A stretch of 64,000 nucleotides of DNA, taken from contig CM072802.1 in the NCBI GenBank assembly GCA_037013495.1, positions 43,314,501 to 43,378,500 of the forward strand. Direction: 5' to 3'. Of this stretch, positions 1 through 11,627 are shown in pieces. Every line of letters begins with the position of its first letter. Position 1 is the first letter of the stretch. The translations under genes and the position numbers were made by a program. The notes beneath the pieces are model-generated. The model was given only the letters and a program-made list of their open reading frames with translations, was not told where the DNA came from and did no database searches. The stretch is from Hippophae tibetana. Taxonomy: Eukaryota; Streptophyta; Magnoliopsida; Rosales; Elaeagnaceae.

Positions 1-1599
1 TTGTTCTATGTCATGTATTTAAATTATTTAACTTAAAGAAATATACTTGAGGCACTTCATTAGAACTTTGGAGCTTAATAAGATAACATATGTAAAGTGT
101 TACATATGTTTCAAAAATTGAAATAAGGATATACAAGAAGAAATAAGGGTTCTAAGTATTTCAGAACATAGTGTGCCATGGCATGAATCTTTTGTATGCC
201 ACGGTGCAAGCAAAAAGGTGAAGAATTAACACGTCTCGAAATTGATGTAAGCCATAGTGTGAAAATTTTATGTGCTGCAGTGCAAGGGAAGTGGATCGAG
301 TTATACAACCTTTGATAGCCTACGTAGGCCGTGATGCCAAATAATGTATCATGCAGTGCTAATCAACTAATGCCCATTTTTTTTTCCTTTTTCTTCACCT
401 ATAAATAGGACCCTAAGCATAATGTAAAAATCATCCCTTGTCCTTCTTGTTCCTTTCATTTCTTAGTCTCTTAACCTTTTAGATTTTTCTTTTAGTCATT
501 TAAAGTTCTCTTAATTGAGATTTGAACAAATTTAGTTTATATAATAGTTTATACTTTCAATTCAATAAATAGTGCGGTAATTTTATTTGAAGGTTTTCTA
601 GAACATTAGCAATTCTAAGAATTCTATTAAGGTATATTTAAATGTATTGTTTTCATATTATCTATAAGTGTTGTTTTACATGGTATATGTTTAATTTATT
701 GATCATTTATTAAACTATGCATGTCTAGCTATAAATAATATGGGATATTAATAATTTTGTTACACGTATAAAGTATTAAAGTGGATTAAACATTTTTATA
801 GAGTGAACTAAATTTTATTTCATTATCAAGATTAAAACCAAAGTTTGTTAAAGAAAAGTTTGTTAACTTAGTATTTTTTTCATAATAAATAAGAGGGTTG
901 GATTTAATATTTGAATTATCTGAATTTGATTTAGAGTAATACTCCTAGATATTATATATTTACTCTCTAAATCTATTTCGAGGTATGCTCAATTTCAAAT
1001 ATTTTTATAAGAATGATTATTAAAGTTATAATGATGACGTATCCTTAATATTAATTTTAAAATCTAAAAGTTATTTCTAGATACTTAAATCATAAACTTA
1101 ACTTAAACATCTTGATAAGAGTGTAAATTGATAGCCCTAGTAAAAATATCAATTTAAAGGTTTAATAATTCCTTAGAGATAAAGAAAAATTTAGTCAATT
1201 ATCATTCACTGGTCCCATCAAAAGTCTTTAGTGGATAATTGATTAATAAAAGAATCTGATCCATGTATTAGGATATTTTGTTATTGAAAAAGGAGAATTG
1301 ATAATCTTAATTCATATTTTTAATAACCTACTTAAATATTGAGCAAACATAATTAATTAGCTAATATATCCTATAAATTCTTTACTACATGATAAATTTT
1401 TAATTGCTTAATGTTTATTGAATCTTTCTTAATTTTTATTAGATTATATTTTTAAGAATTTATTGAACTATTTAAAAACTACATGATTCCTCTTTAGACT
1501 GACCTTGAAAGTATACTTATCATTTCTATAATGATTCATGCACTTACGAACTATTTTATAAATTATAGAAAATTTTGTACGCCTAATTTTGGCACATTA
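1..1599 (+). repeat. Athila LTR, copy A1 (left end outside window)
   Basis: This is an LTR of the Athila-type Ty3/gypsy family called A here. It aligns by eye along its whole length with 11780-13347 and 62770-64000. It holds a TATAAATA box at 400 and an AATAAA signal near 564. It ends in a CACATTA motif where the sister copies have CACATCA, just before a primer binding site at 1606. The true start (TGATGAGTGC) lies left of the window. Its purpose is to start and end the element RNA. Many substitutions against the other copies indicate an old insertion. Confidence 0.85.
400..407 (+). promoter_or_regulatory. TATA box of LTR A1
   Basis: TATAAATA followed by GGACCC. The same block occurs at the same place in the sister LTR (12149). 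It marks the U3/R area of the LTR promoter. Confidence 0.6.
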
Positions 1600-1605
1600 A
1601 GTTCT

Positions 1606-1623
1606 TGGTGTAAATTCCAGGTA
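1606..1623 (+). other. Primer binding site, tRNA-Asp type, decayed
   Basis: TGGTGTAAATTCCAGGTA lies seven bases after the LTR end. It is a decayed version of the TGGCGCCGTTGCCGGGGA site used by Athila elements (complementary to the 3' end of tRNA-Asp; family knowledge). Two sister sites at 13354 and 23388 (minus) support it. Confidence 0.65.
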
Positions 1624-2324
1624 AATTAATGATAGCACTGAAAACTTCATAACCTTTCTAAGCATCAAGGTTTCGACGTCGTTGCATGAGAGGAATAGTG
1701 TTTTTCAATTTTTATGATTAAAATCTTAAAAAAATTTATGTTGTAAATATATTGATTTTTATTTAAAATTTTAAAATATCTAGGTCCTTAATTAATTTTA
1801 GATATTTAAAATTTAAAATTTTCTTTTAATTTTAAAATAAAAATTAGAAAAAAATTAAATAAAAAGTATGTTATTAAATTTTATTTTCTTTTAATTTTGA
1901 ATAAAAATAAATAAATTTAAATGCAAATTTCTTTCTTTTAAAACAATTTTTTTATTGTTTATTTTAATTTTATTTTCTTTATTTTTTTATTAATTTATTT
2001 GTTTTATTTTTATTTTAATATTTTTGTAATAAATTATATTTTGTAAAATTTATTTTCTCTTACTAACATGTGTATAATTGTATTCATTATTCTTTACAAT
2101 GTGTTTAGAATTTCATTTTACTCACTTGTGTATAATGTTTATTATTCTTTTTATTTTACTTTTGATAGTGTTTTATTACTCGAATTAAGTAATCTATCAT
2201 CTTGATTTTTGTTATTAATGTATACAAGGTAAAGAGATATTTGATAAAGGAACTCATACATTTTATTAACATCTATAGGTTTAAACAAATCTCAACAAAG
2301 ATGAACAAACCTAAGGTCAAGTAG
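1624..2324 (+). other. Leader of Athila element 1
   Basis: Untranslated leader between PBS and gag. It is extremely T/A rich, with long runs of alternating TTTTATTT. I see no ORF or conserved motif. In the family this stretch carries packaging signals, but none can be identified here. Confidence 0.5.
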
Positions 2325-3480
2325 GCATGGATGATGTTGAACAAAAAATTATGGAGTATGCATTACCTACTATTACCAATGCTAGCTCTTGCATACAACT
2401 TGGAGAGGCCGCAAGGAATTATGAATTAAAAAATATTCATTATCCCTTGTAAACTTCATTTTACGGTACCTTTAATGAACAACTTACAAACTATATTGGA
2501 TAATTTTATGCTACTATGTAGACAATTCCATTGGAGAGATTGGATGAAGACCAAGTTAAGATGATGTGTTTTCCTTACATTGCCAAGAATAAAGGTAAGT
2601 TCTGGTTTGTGATTCTACAATCGGGTTCATTAACTATTTGGGAGGCAATCTATAGAAAGTTTGTGGGTAGGTACTATTCTCATCAAAAGACTACATAGTT
2701 AAGGGCAAAAATAGCAACATTCTAATCAAAAGATGGAAAACACTTCCACAAGACTTAGGACAAATTCATGCTACTTTTGATTCAATTCCCACATCCTTGC
2801 TACCCATTGTAAGTACAAAATCAGTTCTTTTATGATGGAATAATACAATAGTGTTAGTTGATATTACTATGGGAAGAGTTATGGGAGAAAAAACAACATA
2901 AGAAACTTATGAGCTTTATGAGATGTTGAGTGCTAATTCCCAACAAAATAGTGTAAAAGGAAAAAGATCCGGAGCCAATGAAGTTGGATCTGATAATGAA
3001 ATGGCCTTACAACTTGTAGAATTGACTAAGCAAATGAAAATTCTCAATACAATTCCAATATCAAATCAAGAGGTATGTGAATTTCTAGTTCAATTGGGCA
3101 TAATGCTTTTAATTATTTAAATGCAAGTAATCCTAGTGTGGATACCTTGGAGGATGCCAATTATATGCATAGGTATCATTCCAACACATATAATTTTCTA
3201 AACAATTACTAAGCATATGTACAAAACCCAATAAAAGGTTATATGAAAACCAATCCTATCAACAAAGTCAATCCAAACCACCTGTAGAAGATAATTTGAA
3301 TGCTTTTATTCAAATTAATAGAGACAACCAGCTGATGAACAATCAAAGATTGAATTCGATAAAGTCTTCGATAAAAAAAGTTGAAGTCAAAGTTTGGAAA
3401 CTTGTAGAACAAATGAAAAATCAAGAAAAAGGAAAGTTATTCAGCTAAGTAGAACAAGCAAAGGATATTACAATCCTTCG
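2325..3480 (+). pseudogene. gag: Athila gag (capsid/nucleocapsid) pseudogene
   Basis: Gag forms the virus-like particle of the retrotransposon in the cytoplasm. Reading frames here start near 2325 with a MDDVEQKIMEYALPTITNAS stretch typical of the Athila gag N-terminus. The retrotransposon-gag core follows (a tryptophan-rich SGSLTIWEAIYRKFVGRYY stretch near 2620-2690). Then comes the ETYELYEMLSANSQQ block, with the heptad-rich LQLVELTKQMKILNT segment (about 2905-3060). The C-terminus ends with the ITLRSGK-like motif (TILRSGK near 3470). A 65-residue open piece survives at 2923-3120. The frame is broken by several stops and shifts, and the zinc-knuckle cysteines cannot be found. It cannot make a full protein. 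Confidence 0.8.
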
Positions 3481-3499
3481 AAGTGGTAAGATAGTTAAT

Positions 3500-4405
3500 A
3501 AAATATTACCTAAAGTTTTTTATGATTTACCATTTGTTACAGGTAGTAAAAAATGTGAAATTATAATTTCCCACAATGGAGGGATAAGTGTTAATAATGA
3601 TAAACCTTGAGAGAAAAGAATTGGGGAGTCAATTGACATTCCCAACAATAAAAAATCAGAACCACACAAGCAAACAATACCATTTTATATTAATTGAAGG
3701 AATCCAAACAAGATAAGCAGTTCTCTAATCTTTTTCATATGCATTCTAAATTTAATATTAAGTTACATTTATTAGAATTGGTCAAGATTATGCTCTCTTA
3801 TGTTTAGTTCTTTAAGGAATTGAACACTAAGAAAAGCAGGTATGAGCTTAATGAAAGAGTAGTACTATAAAAAATTTCTAGTGCTGTGATTCAAAACCAA
3901 TTACCCCCAATGTTTAAAGATACTGGTAGTTTTATCATTAACATAACTATGGGGCACAAAAAGTGGCTAAAGCGATGCAAACTTAGGTGCTAGTAAAAAT
4001 TGGATATGTCATGCTCTATTTTCTTACATTCAGGTTTGGGAGATCTAAAACCTACAACCATATCCCTTCAGCTTGTGGACATATCAATTAAATATCAGAA
4101 GGGAATTTTTGAGGATGTGCTTGTATAGGTAGACAAACTCATAATACTTGTTGGTTTTGTTGTTCTAGATATGAAGAAAAACCCATCCTTGGATAAAGAG
4201 CACATAATACGTCTTGGTGTACCATTCATGGCCATTACCAAGACTATTATTGATGTCCAAGATGGAAATTTAACAATGATAGTCTTAGTAGAGACTTTCC
4301 ACTATAAAGTTTTTAACTCTTCACATTTTCATTCTATTTATACTATTGATGGATGCTATAATGTTGATTCAATGGATAGAGTTGTACATAATACTTATAT
4401 GTAGA
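3500..4405 (+). pseudogene. Athila aspartic protease region, pseudogene
   Basis: This is the protease part of pol, which in active elements cleaves the Gag-Pol polyprotein. The text follows the Athila order. There is a NQLPPMFKDTGSFIINITMG block near 3898-3960. The catalytic LCDLGASINLMP block should come next but is badly eroded (near 3970-4010). A LGDLKPTTISLQLVDISIKY stretch lies at 4036-4095, then FVVLDM and a GVPFMAITKTIIDVQDGNLT stretch (4155-4275). A 77-residue open segment remains at 4171-4404. A stop at 4402 and earlier stops make it non-functional. The active-site Asp cannot be read, so catalysis is lost. Confidence 0.75.
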
Positions 4406-4410
4406 ATAGA

Positions 4411-5960
4411 ATGGAAGACAAATTGAAACTTTCTTTAACTTTTAAAAAGGTAGAAGAGGATTTAGATGAGGAGACTAAGGGGTACTATAATCTATTAGAT
4501 AGTGTTGAACTGATAGGAGAATCTAGTACATCCTTAGATCTTCGAAAGACCCTATCTAGGGAAGAGGCCACTCCACCTAACTTAGAACTTAAAATATTAC
4601 CTAAAATTTTGAAACTTTTCCTAATGAATAGTTATTTTTGTACGTCCCAATACATGGTATGATGATATAGTTAATTATCTTGCTATTCGTATTTTTAGGC
4701 CTAACATTTCTTTTCCAAAAAAGAAAAAGTTGTTAAAATCTCGTATACAATACTTTTGGGTTGACCCTTATCTATTTAAGATTGGTCAAGATCAAATCAT
4801 ACAAAGGTGTGTGTTTGTAGAAGAACATAAGATCATCTTGGCCTTTTTTCATAATTTTCATTAGGGTGGCCATTTTGGAGGTAACAAAATATCCCTTAAG
4901 GCGTTATAATCTGGATTTTACTAGCAAACTCTTTTTTAAAGATTCTAATATATTTTATGCACAATGTGATAGATGGTAGAGGACTGGTAACATAAGAAAA
5001 AGAGATGAAATGCCTTTGACATCTAATTTAGTTATTAAACTTTTTGATGTATAGGGGATTTACTTTATAGGTCCTTTTCCCCCATCCTTTGGATATGAAT
5101 ATATCTTGGTTGCTTTGGATTATGTGTCCAACTGGGTCTAAGCTATATGCACTAAAACTAATATTGCTAATGTTTTTGCAAAGTTCTTGAAGGATTCAAT
5201 TTTTTGCAGATAGGGATGCTTAGAAAAATAGTAACTAATGGAAGGAGCCATTTTTAAGAACAAACTTGTTTATGAGGTATTGAAGAAGTATAAAATTACA
5301 CATAAAATGGCTACTACATATCATCCTCAAACTTCTAATCAAGTAGAATTAATTATTATTTAAATAAAAGGGGCTTTGGAATGAACTATACACCCTTCAA
5401 GGAAAGACTAGGCAATCAACTTGAATGATGCCATATGGGCTTACCACACAGCTTAAAAAACATCAATTGGATTATGCCCTTATTATTTAATCTTTGGGAA
5501 AGCATGCCACTTATCCATAGAACTCAAACACAAGGCTTATTGGACAATTAAAGAGCTAAATTTGGATTTACACAAAGCAAAAGAGAAATAGCTGTTTTGA
5601 CTTAGTAAGCTTGAAGAGATTAAGGACGAAGCCTTTGAAAATGCAAATTTGTACAAAGAGCATACAAAAAGCTATCACAGAAGGAAGCTAATTTGTAAGA
5701 ATTTTCTTCCTAGAATGAAAGTTCATTTATTTAACTCTTGTTTGAGATTGTTTTCAAGAAATTTTCAATCAAGATAGAATGGACCATTCACAATTTCTCA
5801 AGTATTTCCACATGGAGCAGTAGAGTTGTTAAATCCTAAGACTCAAAGGGCATCCAAAGTTATGGGTACCGTGTGAAGCCTTATTTACAAAGAGAACACA
5901 AAATAGAATACATAAATGAAATATGGATGTATAATCCTTAGCAATATGAAGCATCTTGCT
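4411..5960 (+). pseudogene. Pre-RT linker fused to Athila integrase, RT missing
   Basis: The first 83 codons (4411-4662) match the acidic linker between protease and RT (PPNLELKILPK near 4575). The RT should follow. Instead the text continues from about 4650 with the integrase N-terminus (WYDDIVNYLA, then IQYFWVDPYLFKIGQDQIIQ, then GGHFGG near 4866). The zinc-finger partner cysteines appear as CDRW-like text near 4965. The DDE core follows: FDV-GIYFIGPFPPSFGYEY with the first Asp (near 5040-5100), ALDYVSNWV, and a decayed YHPQTSNQ block near 5320. The C-terminal GPFTISQVFPHGAVELLNPK stretch is at 5784-5840. Stops and frameshifts are frequent. RT and RNase H are absent, which explains the short pol. 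Confidence 0.8.
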
Positions 5961-6466
5961 GAGATGTTAAACTAGGCGTTAGATGGGAGGCAACCTATCA
6001 TTGTAGGTAGTATTATTTTCTTTATTTTAATTTTTTGTTTGTTTTATGTTAATTTATTTATTTTGTTTCCTATCTTGTAAAAATTAAAAAAAAATTAAAT
6101 TTTATAACCATTTTTTGAAATTTATGAGAAATACACAATATTAATTTTGTGTGATATATTTATTTTTGGATTAATGGATGCACTTCTAATTCTATATAAA
6201 CTCTTGAAGAGGATCATCAAATGGGTAACTTTTCTTTACATTACTCTTTATCTTTAACTTACAAATTGTTACCTTGAGGGCAATGTAAGTTCTAGGTTGA
6301 GGGTTGGAAAAGTTACATTATAAAATTATGCTTAAATTGAAATTTTTATACGTTCACATATTTACTTTATTTACATTTTGTGTATTTTTATTTGTTTTTA
6401 TTGAATTAGCAATTTTTCATACAATAATTTCACATCTTTTAAGTTAATTTTAAGAAAATTATTAAG
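5961..6466 (+). other. Athila 3' non-coding region, first part
   Basis: It starts at the GATGGGAGGCAACC motif (near 5980), which follows pol in Athila elements. A near-palindromic stem-loop lies at 6269-6288, followed by a purine-rich tract (GGTTGAGGGTTGGAAAAG at 6294). It matches 17200-17690 of element 2. It breaks at 6466 because a CACTA element inserted. The other half resumes at 10811. Confidence 0.75.
6269..6288 (+). other. Stem-loop before purine tract, copy 1
   Basis: TTACCTTG-AGGG-CAATGTAA: eight pairs with one mismatch and a four-base loop. Equivalent stems with different bases occur at 17485, 27132, 39283 and 61331. Confidence 0.6.
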
Positions 6467-6539
6467 CACTGCCACAAAAGGGGTATTTAAGTCAAGATTT
6501 AAAGTCAGTTTTGGGGAAAACTGACTTGTAATGAATTTT

Positions 6540-6780
6540 AAGTCGGTACGTTTAAAAATTGACTTAAAAATTTTAAAAAGTAGCGTTGGTTGACACATAG
6601 GACCAATGCTACACATAGGACGTAGTGTTGGTTCTACGTGTCAACCGATGCTACACGTGGATAGTGTTGGTTGACATATAGAATCAACGCTACATCGTAC
6701 GTGTAGCCTCAGTTCTACGTGTCAACTGATGCTACACATAGGACATAGCATTGGTCTTACTTGTCAACCAACACTATCCA
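6540..6780. repeat. CACTA subterminal repeats, left end
   Basis: Short units of the type TTGGTTCTACGTGTCAACCG and reverse complements recur at about 20-40 bp spacing. This is the usual layout of transposase-binding sites at CACTA ends (family knowledge). The same set occurs at 51190-51430. Confidence 0.75.
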
Positions 6781-7621
6781 TGTTTTCTTTTCCTTTTCTC
6801 TCCTTTCTCCCCCATTTTAAGGTACAACATGATATTGTGTCCAAATTACTACCCAAAAAACCAACCACCTCTTCTACTCTTTATAATTTTTCAGCCACAT
6901 CTGACCACCAATTCCAACGTCATTTAATGGGTTTTCTTCCTTTCCAATTTCTCTTCTAGATTGCCTATGTTTTTTAGCATAATACTCAAAAAATTTATAC
7001 CCATTTTTTTTCACTTTCTCACTTACAAAACACCATTTTTCTTCATTTCCTTTATTTAGTCACTTCATTTACTCTTGTAAGTATTTCTATGAATTATTTT
7101 ACACTCATTATTCATATTTCTTTATTTTTTGTATATTGTGTGTATAAATTTTTATGTTACGTAGGTTGTACATTTTTATTCAAGCTTAGAAGAGAAGAAG
7201 GTATTTTTATTCATTTTAATAATTTTATGAATTTAGGTGTTTGATATATATTAATTTATTTTAAACATAAATTTTGAAAATTATTTACACATACATGAAA
7301 TATATACATAATATAAAATATATTTTTGTATGTATATAATGTATAATGGGTTTATTAATATTTATTATTATATTTGTATAAAATATGTATTATTATTAAT
7401 TACATGCATTTATATATAAAAATTATTATATATTATATATTGTTAATATTATATATTTGTTAATGTTATTATTAGTTTATTATTAATTGTTTGGTTTTTA
7501 TATATTTATTTTTATATGATGTTTTGATGGATATTCTAATAATTAAGGAATTCATATATAATAATATCTTAAATATATTGGTTTGATACATATTTAATAT
7601 ATTTAATGTCATTAATAGAAA

Positions 7622-7939
7622 ATGGACAAATCTTGGATGTTAAAGTATAGAATTGAGCAAGACTACATTTTTGGAGTTGAAAGTTTCTTGGATTTTGCTT
7701 GTAGAATTAGTAATAATAAAATTAGTATGATTCGATGCCCATGTGTTAAATGTAAAAATGAGAAATTTCATGACAAGAAATTGAACCCCAAGTATGGAAA
7801 GACTTTGTGGATTATAGATGTACATATGAATTTCAAATTATTAGGGAAGAACATCAGAATATACAAATGCAAAATATTGTTCCTAATTGTATTGGGAGGT
7901 CATCAAATCTTGAAGTTAGACAAAGAATGGTATTATTAA
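7622..7939 (+). pseudogene. CACTA transposase-associated domain fragment
   Basis: A 105-residue open frame begins MDKSWMLKYRIEQDYIFGVE, the typical start of the plant transposase-associated domain found at the N-terminus of CACTA TNPD/TNP1-type proteins. About 30 residues later comes IRCPCVKCKN, the conserved Cys-x-x-Cys segment that probably binds zinc. The first codon follows a plausible exon start. After about residue 60 similarity fades. The large transposase_21 domain that normally follows is not present anywhere before the next ORF, so the main transposase is deleted. The remaining protein could not cut the element. Confidence 0.75.
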
Positions 7940-8079
7940 GTTATTAATTTATAAATATTTTTATATTTATTTTCCTCAAATTTAAGTTGATGTCATGGTT
8001 AATAAATTTATTTAATTTATGTAGGAAGCTAAATTGGGTAGATTGGTTACCCAATCTGAATTGTATGTAGAAATAAAGA

Positions 8080-8760
8080 CCCCAAAACAATAAAGTCAAG
8101 ACCAATGACTAAACGAGGAGAAGAACAACTTAATAAGTTGGTTAGTCATTTAACTTGATACAAAGTCCTTATTATTTTTGCTAATTGATGTAATAATGTA
8201 TGATATGTTTGTTTGCTTTATCAAACAAATAGCCAAGGGTGAAATAATCAAACAACTAGGGAGAAATGTTATATATCCTGCATTTGGACGTGAGCATCCT
8301 GGTCATATTAGAGGAGGAAGTCAATATGATGTATATATGGAGTTTTTTAATATTCCAAAACAAAAGCCTCAGATGGTCAGTAGGAGAAGTACTATAAAAT
8401 TGAAGAAGAATTCAATTCCTTTAAGGCCTCAACGTTAAGTGAGATTTCCACTTTAAAAGAATGTCAATTATACACATGTCAGACATGGCAACATACTACA
8501 ATCAGGGCATTCCCTATTGGCCAGGCATGTAACCTTCCATGATAGGCATGCTACCATCTATGCTAGGCATGCCACAAATGGAATCTCATGGCGCTCAACC
8601 TATATCCTATATAGGTTATAGCCATCCTATTGATCCTCCATTTATGCCAGGGAATCCTCCTCCATTTGATGAACCATTTGTGGTAAGATTTAAAGTTTAT
8701 GTAAATAGTCTATTATTTTTATTTTTTATTATATATTTTATTTATTATATATAACACTTA
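8080..8760 (+). pseudogene. CACTA second-gene exons (TNPA-like), degenerate
   Basis: Two short open pieces (8178-8438 and 8539-8754) with intron-like AT-rich gaps. The first contains LGRNVIYPAFGREHPGHIRG, close to the EHPGRVRG signature seen in the second protein of plant CACTA elements (ptta/En/Spm family). The second is rich in Met, Pro and Gly (PPFMPGNPPPFDEPF), a low-complexity linker common in that protein. No catalytic motif is visible. I infer that these are exons of one decayed gene running into the protease at 9120. The exact splice sites are not certain. Confidence 0.5.
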
Positions 8761-9119
8761 AGTTTTTTACAAAATATGAAATATTTGTTGAAACATTCAT
8801 CATCTACGAACTATGTTGCTATTCAAATGGTATAACAAATGAGTGATGATTGAATGATTCATAATCAATATTTTCCAAATTATTGGAAAATAGTAATTAA
8901 TCAATCATTGCTCCATTATTGTCCACTACTTGTGCCTTTTGATGCTATCATAGTCCAAGAAGTGGTTAGACAATATATGGCCTAGCCATCGACTCAAGTT
9001 GTGATAAATTTTGACATGGTACTATGTTTTTACTCAAGATAACACGTTTTTTAGTAATTATATTCTATTATTATTATTTTATTGTTACTAACATTTATAA
9101 TACCTCTTCCTTAGTCTAT

Positions 9120-10330
9120 TATACCATAATTAGTAAGTGCGGCACATTTAAGAGATACAAAGCAAGTATCTCGTGGTAAAACTATGTCTAGTGGGAAATC
9201 ATCGCACACTAAGTCATTCAAGAAAAAGCCATGGAAAAAGTATAGTTATGAATATGCTATAAATTTCAACAAAAATCTTGGCTCCTTGATGACTATTGTT
9301 GCGAGCAAGAATATCATAAATGATGGATGGATTGTGCCACTTCCTAGAGAAATTTCTAGTGTAGACCATGAGCAAACATAAATATGGATCAAGTGCACAT
9401 TGTAACTATTTGAAAATCAAATGATTGATTTAAGTATAATTCAAGTGTGGACAAGGTGAGTCCTCAATTAGTAAATAAATTTCATTTATGTAGAACATAT
9501 AATTATATTTATATTATCTAATTATTTATATATATTTATTTTATATTAGGAATATTATTATCAACTTCAATCTAATCACTCATCACATTTAACAATGTTC
9601 TATGATTCTTCACTTGTCAATCAATATCAAGAGAAGGATTTTAGCATCAAAGCTAAACAATTATGTGACAGGGCATTAACACTTAATAGAAATCAGAGGA
9701 TGATAATCCCTTGGCCACTAAAGTTTAAACAAGGCCAAGATCTTTGGATGTTGATAATCCTTTATCTATATGGAAATTATGTTTGGTATTATAATTTAGC
9801 TTCCATAGAATTCAGTAAAGATACAAAATAGTTGTTGAAATGTAAGAGTTATAGCTAGTTATTTTTCTTCTATTGTTCTTTTTAATATTTAATAAAGAAC
9901 TAATTGTTTTAAACTTTGATATGGCATGGAATCTTTGGAACAAGAGTAGGGGCATTGCCTTTAAAAAATCCCATAAGCGTATATGGGACAAAGTTATGGT
10001 ATGTACAAACCAATATTAATAATTTAATTAATTTTACTATTGAATAATAAAGATGTTCGAATATGGAAAATCATGTCCACTTTTTTTGTATGTTCCATAA
10101 CAAATGATGAAGTCATATGTGGTTACTTTGTCATGAAATTTATGAGCGAAATCATTTCAAATATCAACATTTCAATTAAAGATGTGGTAATCTCTTTTAC
10201 TAATATACATTTTTAACATATATAAGTTAATTTTTGTGAATTCACGAGAAGAATGGGTTGAACACATGTTTCAAATTATAACATCATAAGAAGAATCAGG
10301 AGAAGAATCTGATGATCTTGAATAACATAG
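9120..10330 (+). pseudogene. CACTA Ulp1-like (C48) cysteine protease, decayed
   Basis: Many plant CACTA elements carry a C48/Ulp1-type SUMO-protease-like domain whose role in transposition is unclear. Here an exon at 9184-9381 encodes a basic KSFKKKPWKKYSYEYA segment, then DGWIVPLP. A second piece lies at 9595-9831. A third carries AWNLWNKSRGIAFKKSHK near 9922-9980. A fourth has EVICGYFVMKFMSEII (10109-10156), matching the CGYFVMRFM catalytic-cysteine block, with the Cys codon at 10118-10120. The catalytic His should be in a HW-L-V motif near 9775. There the text reads GNYVWYYNLA, so the His appears lost. Exons are separated by introns and stops. Confidence 0.65.
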
Positions 10331-10810
10331 GACAACACCATGGTAATTTTTATAATGCTTTGATTTCTCTATTCCTGTGTCTCTGAAGTGTAGGCAACTT
10401 GTTTAATGAATGTTTATATGCTCATATATTTAGGGGAATGAATTGTTATATGGACCTATTTTTCTACCCAAACTCCATCTCATCTCTTTTGCCTAATTCC
10501 TTAGTCACTATAAATGGGACATTGCTGGTGATTCTAAGCAACCCATGCTTCCTCTCCTTGAAATAAAGTGGGAATATCACAAAATCCATGACAAAAAGAG
10601 GCGACATCATTTTATTTGTAATTTAAATTAAATATATATACATATATATATAGTATTTAAACTCTTTTAAACAATGTTTTATTTTTTTCTACTATTATGT
10701 GATCGAATATAGGTTCTGAGGCTAGTAGAAAATGAGTAAAATGTGTAAAAAAAAAACTTTAAAGTTGATTCATAGGTTAAACTAACTTTAAATTTAAAGT
10801 CAGTTCAACC

Positions 10811-11627
10811 AATGAATTTTCTAAATACTAAAGAAAAATAATAGGAAATAATTTCCCAATAAGTCATTGCATTTTCTTCATCTTCTAAAAGGCATATTAC
10901 ATGAGATTTTTATTTGATAAATTTTAATGACATAAGAAAATGATATGTGATTTCGTTGCAAAATTCTTTAATTTGATTCCTTTCATGAGATCAATATTTA
11001 TGCACTATTTTTTGAGCCTTTTCTTCTTTAAACATATACGAACCTAGTAGTTTATTTCTATATATAAACGCTACTCACATATATCTTTGAATGAGTGCTT
11101 GAATCAATAGGATAAGTGTTAGTGAGAATGCCTTGTGACAATAGAGTCTAAAATTTGGATTCCTTACACTGATATTGGTAAATTAATATTGATACATCTT
11201 TGATTTAAATATGAAAGTAATTTTCAACTAATTATTATAATAATCATGAATTTTTAGAATGTTAAAATGACACATGTTATAGATTTTAGTTGTAATCTTA
11301 GAAGAAATTAGAAGCATGAATTGTTTTTATTCTTTTTACTTTATTATAAATTTTATTCATTTATGTGTTATTTGTTTGTTTTTGTTATTTATTTTTAACT
11401 TTTACATTTTTAAGTTAATGTTTTTGGGTATCATATTTAAAAATCCTCACAAAACTCAAACTCGTTCATTAAGGAAACTTATGTGTTTAAAAGCTTGCTA
11501 CATATACTAAATGTAATTTTTTCAATCTATAGTAATGATTTAGGATAGCTTAATTTTATTTCTAGTCTTTGTTTTTAATATTTTTCCATTCTTGCAAAGA
11601 GACTATCAAGAAGCTATTTGGAGGTTG
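10811..11627 (+). other. Athila 3' non-coding region, second part
   Basis: It resumes the host element after the CACTA insertion and aligns with 18240-19054. It includes the tract near 11579-11627 (CTTGCAAAGAGACTATCAAG, then TTTGGAGGTTG) that immediately precedes the LTR and probably acts as the polypurine tract. I see no gene; the 64-codon open frame at 11316 is hydrophobic noise from T-rich DNA. Confidence 0.7.

Larger units (their letters stand above)
6467..10810 (+). mobile_element. CACTA (En/Spm) transposon, 3' end lost
   Basis: The left end CACTGCCACAAAAGGGG is a mutated form of the intact terminus CACTACTACAAAAGGGG seen at 51114. Subterminal repeats follow: AAAGTCAGTTTT-type repeats and many copies of a TTGGTTCTACGTGTCAACCG-like unit in both orientations (6540-6780). 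Inside are a transposase-associated domain and a Ulp1/C48-like protease. Right subterminal repeats (TTTAAAGTCAGTTCA) stop at about 10810 without the terminal inverted repeat. The host sequence that should flank the right end (equivalent of 17700-18240) is missing too, so a deletion removed both. It sits in the 3' non-coding region of Athila element 1. Confidence 0.85.
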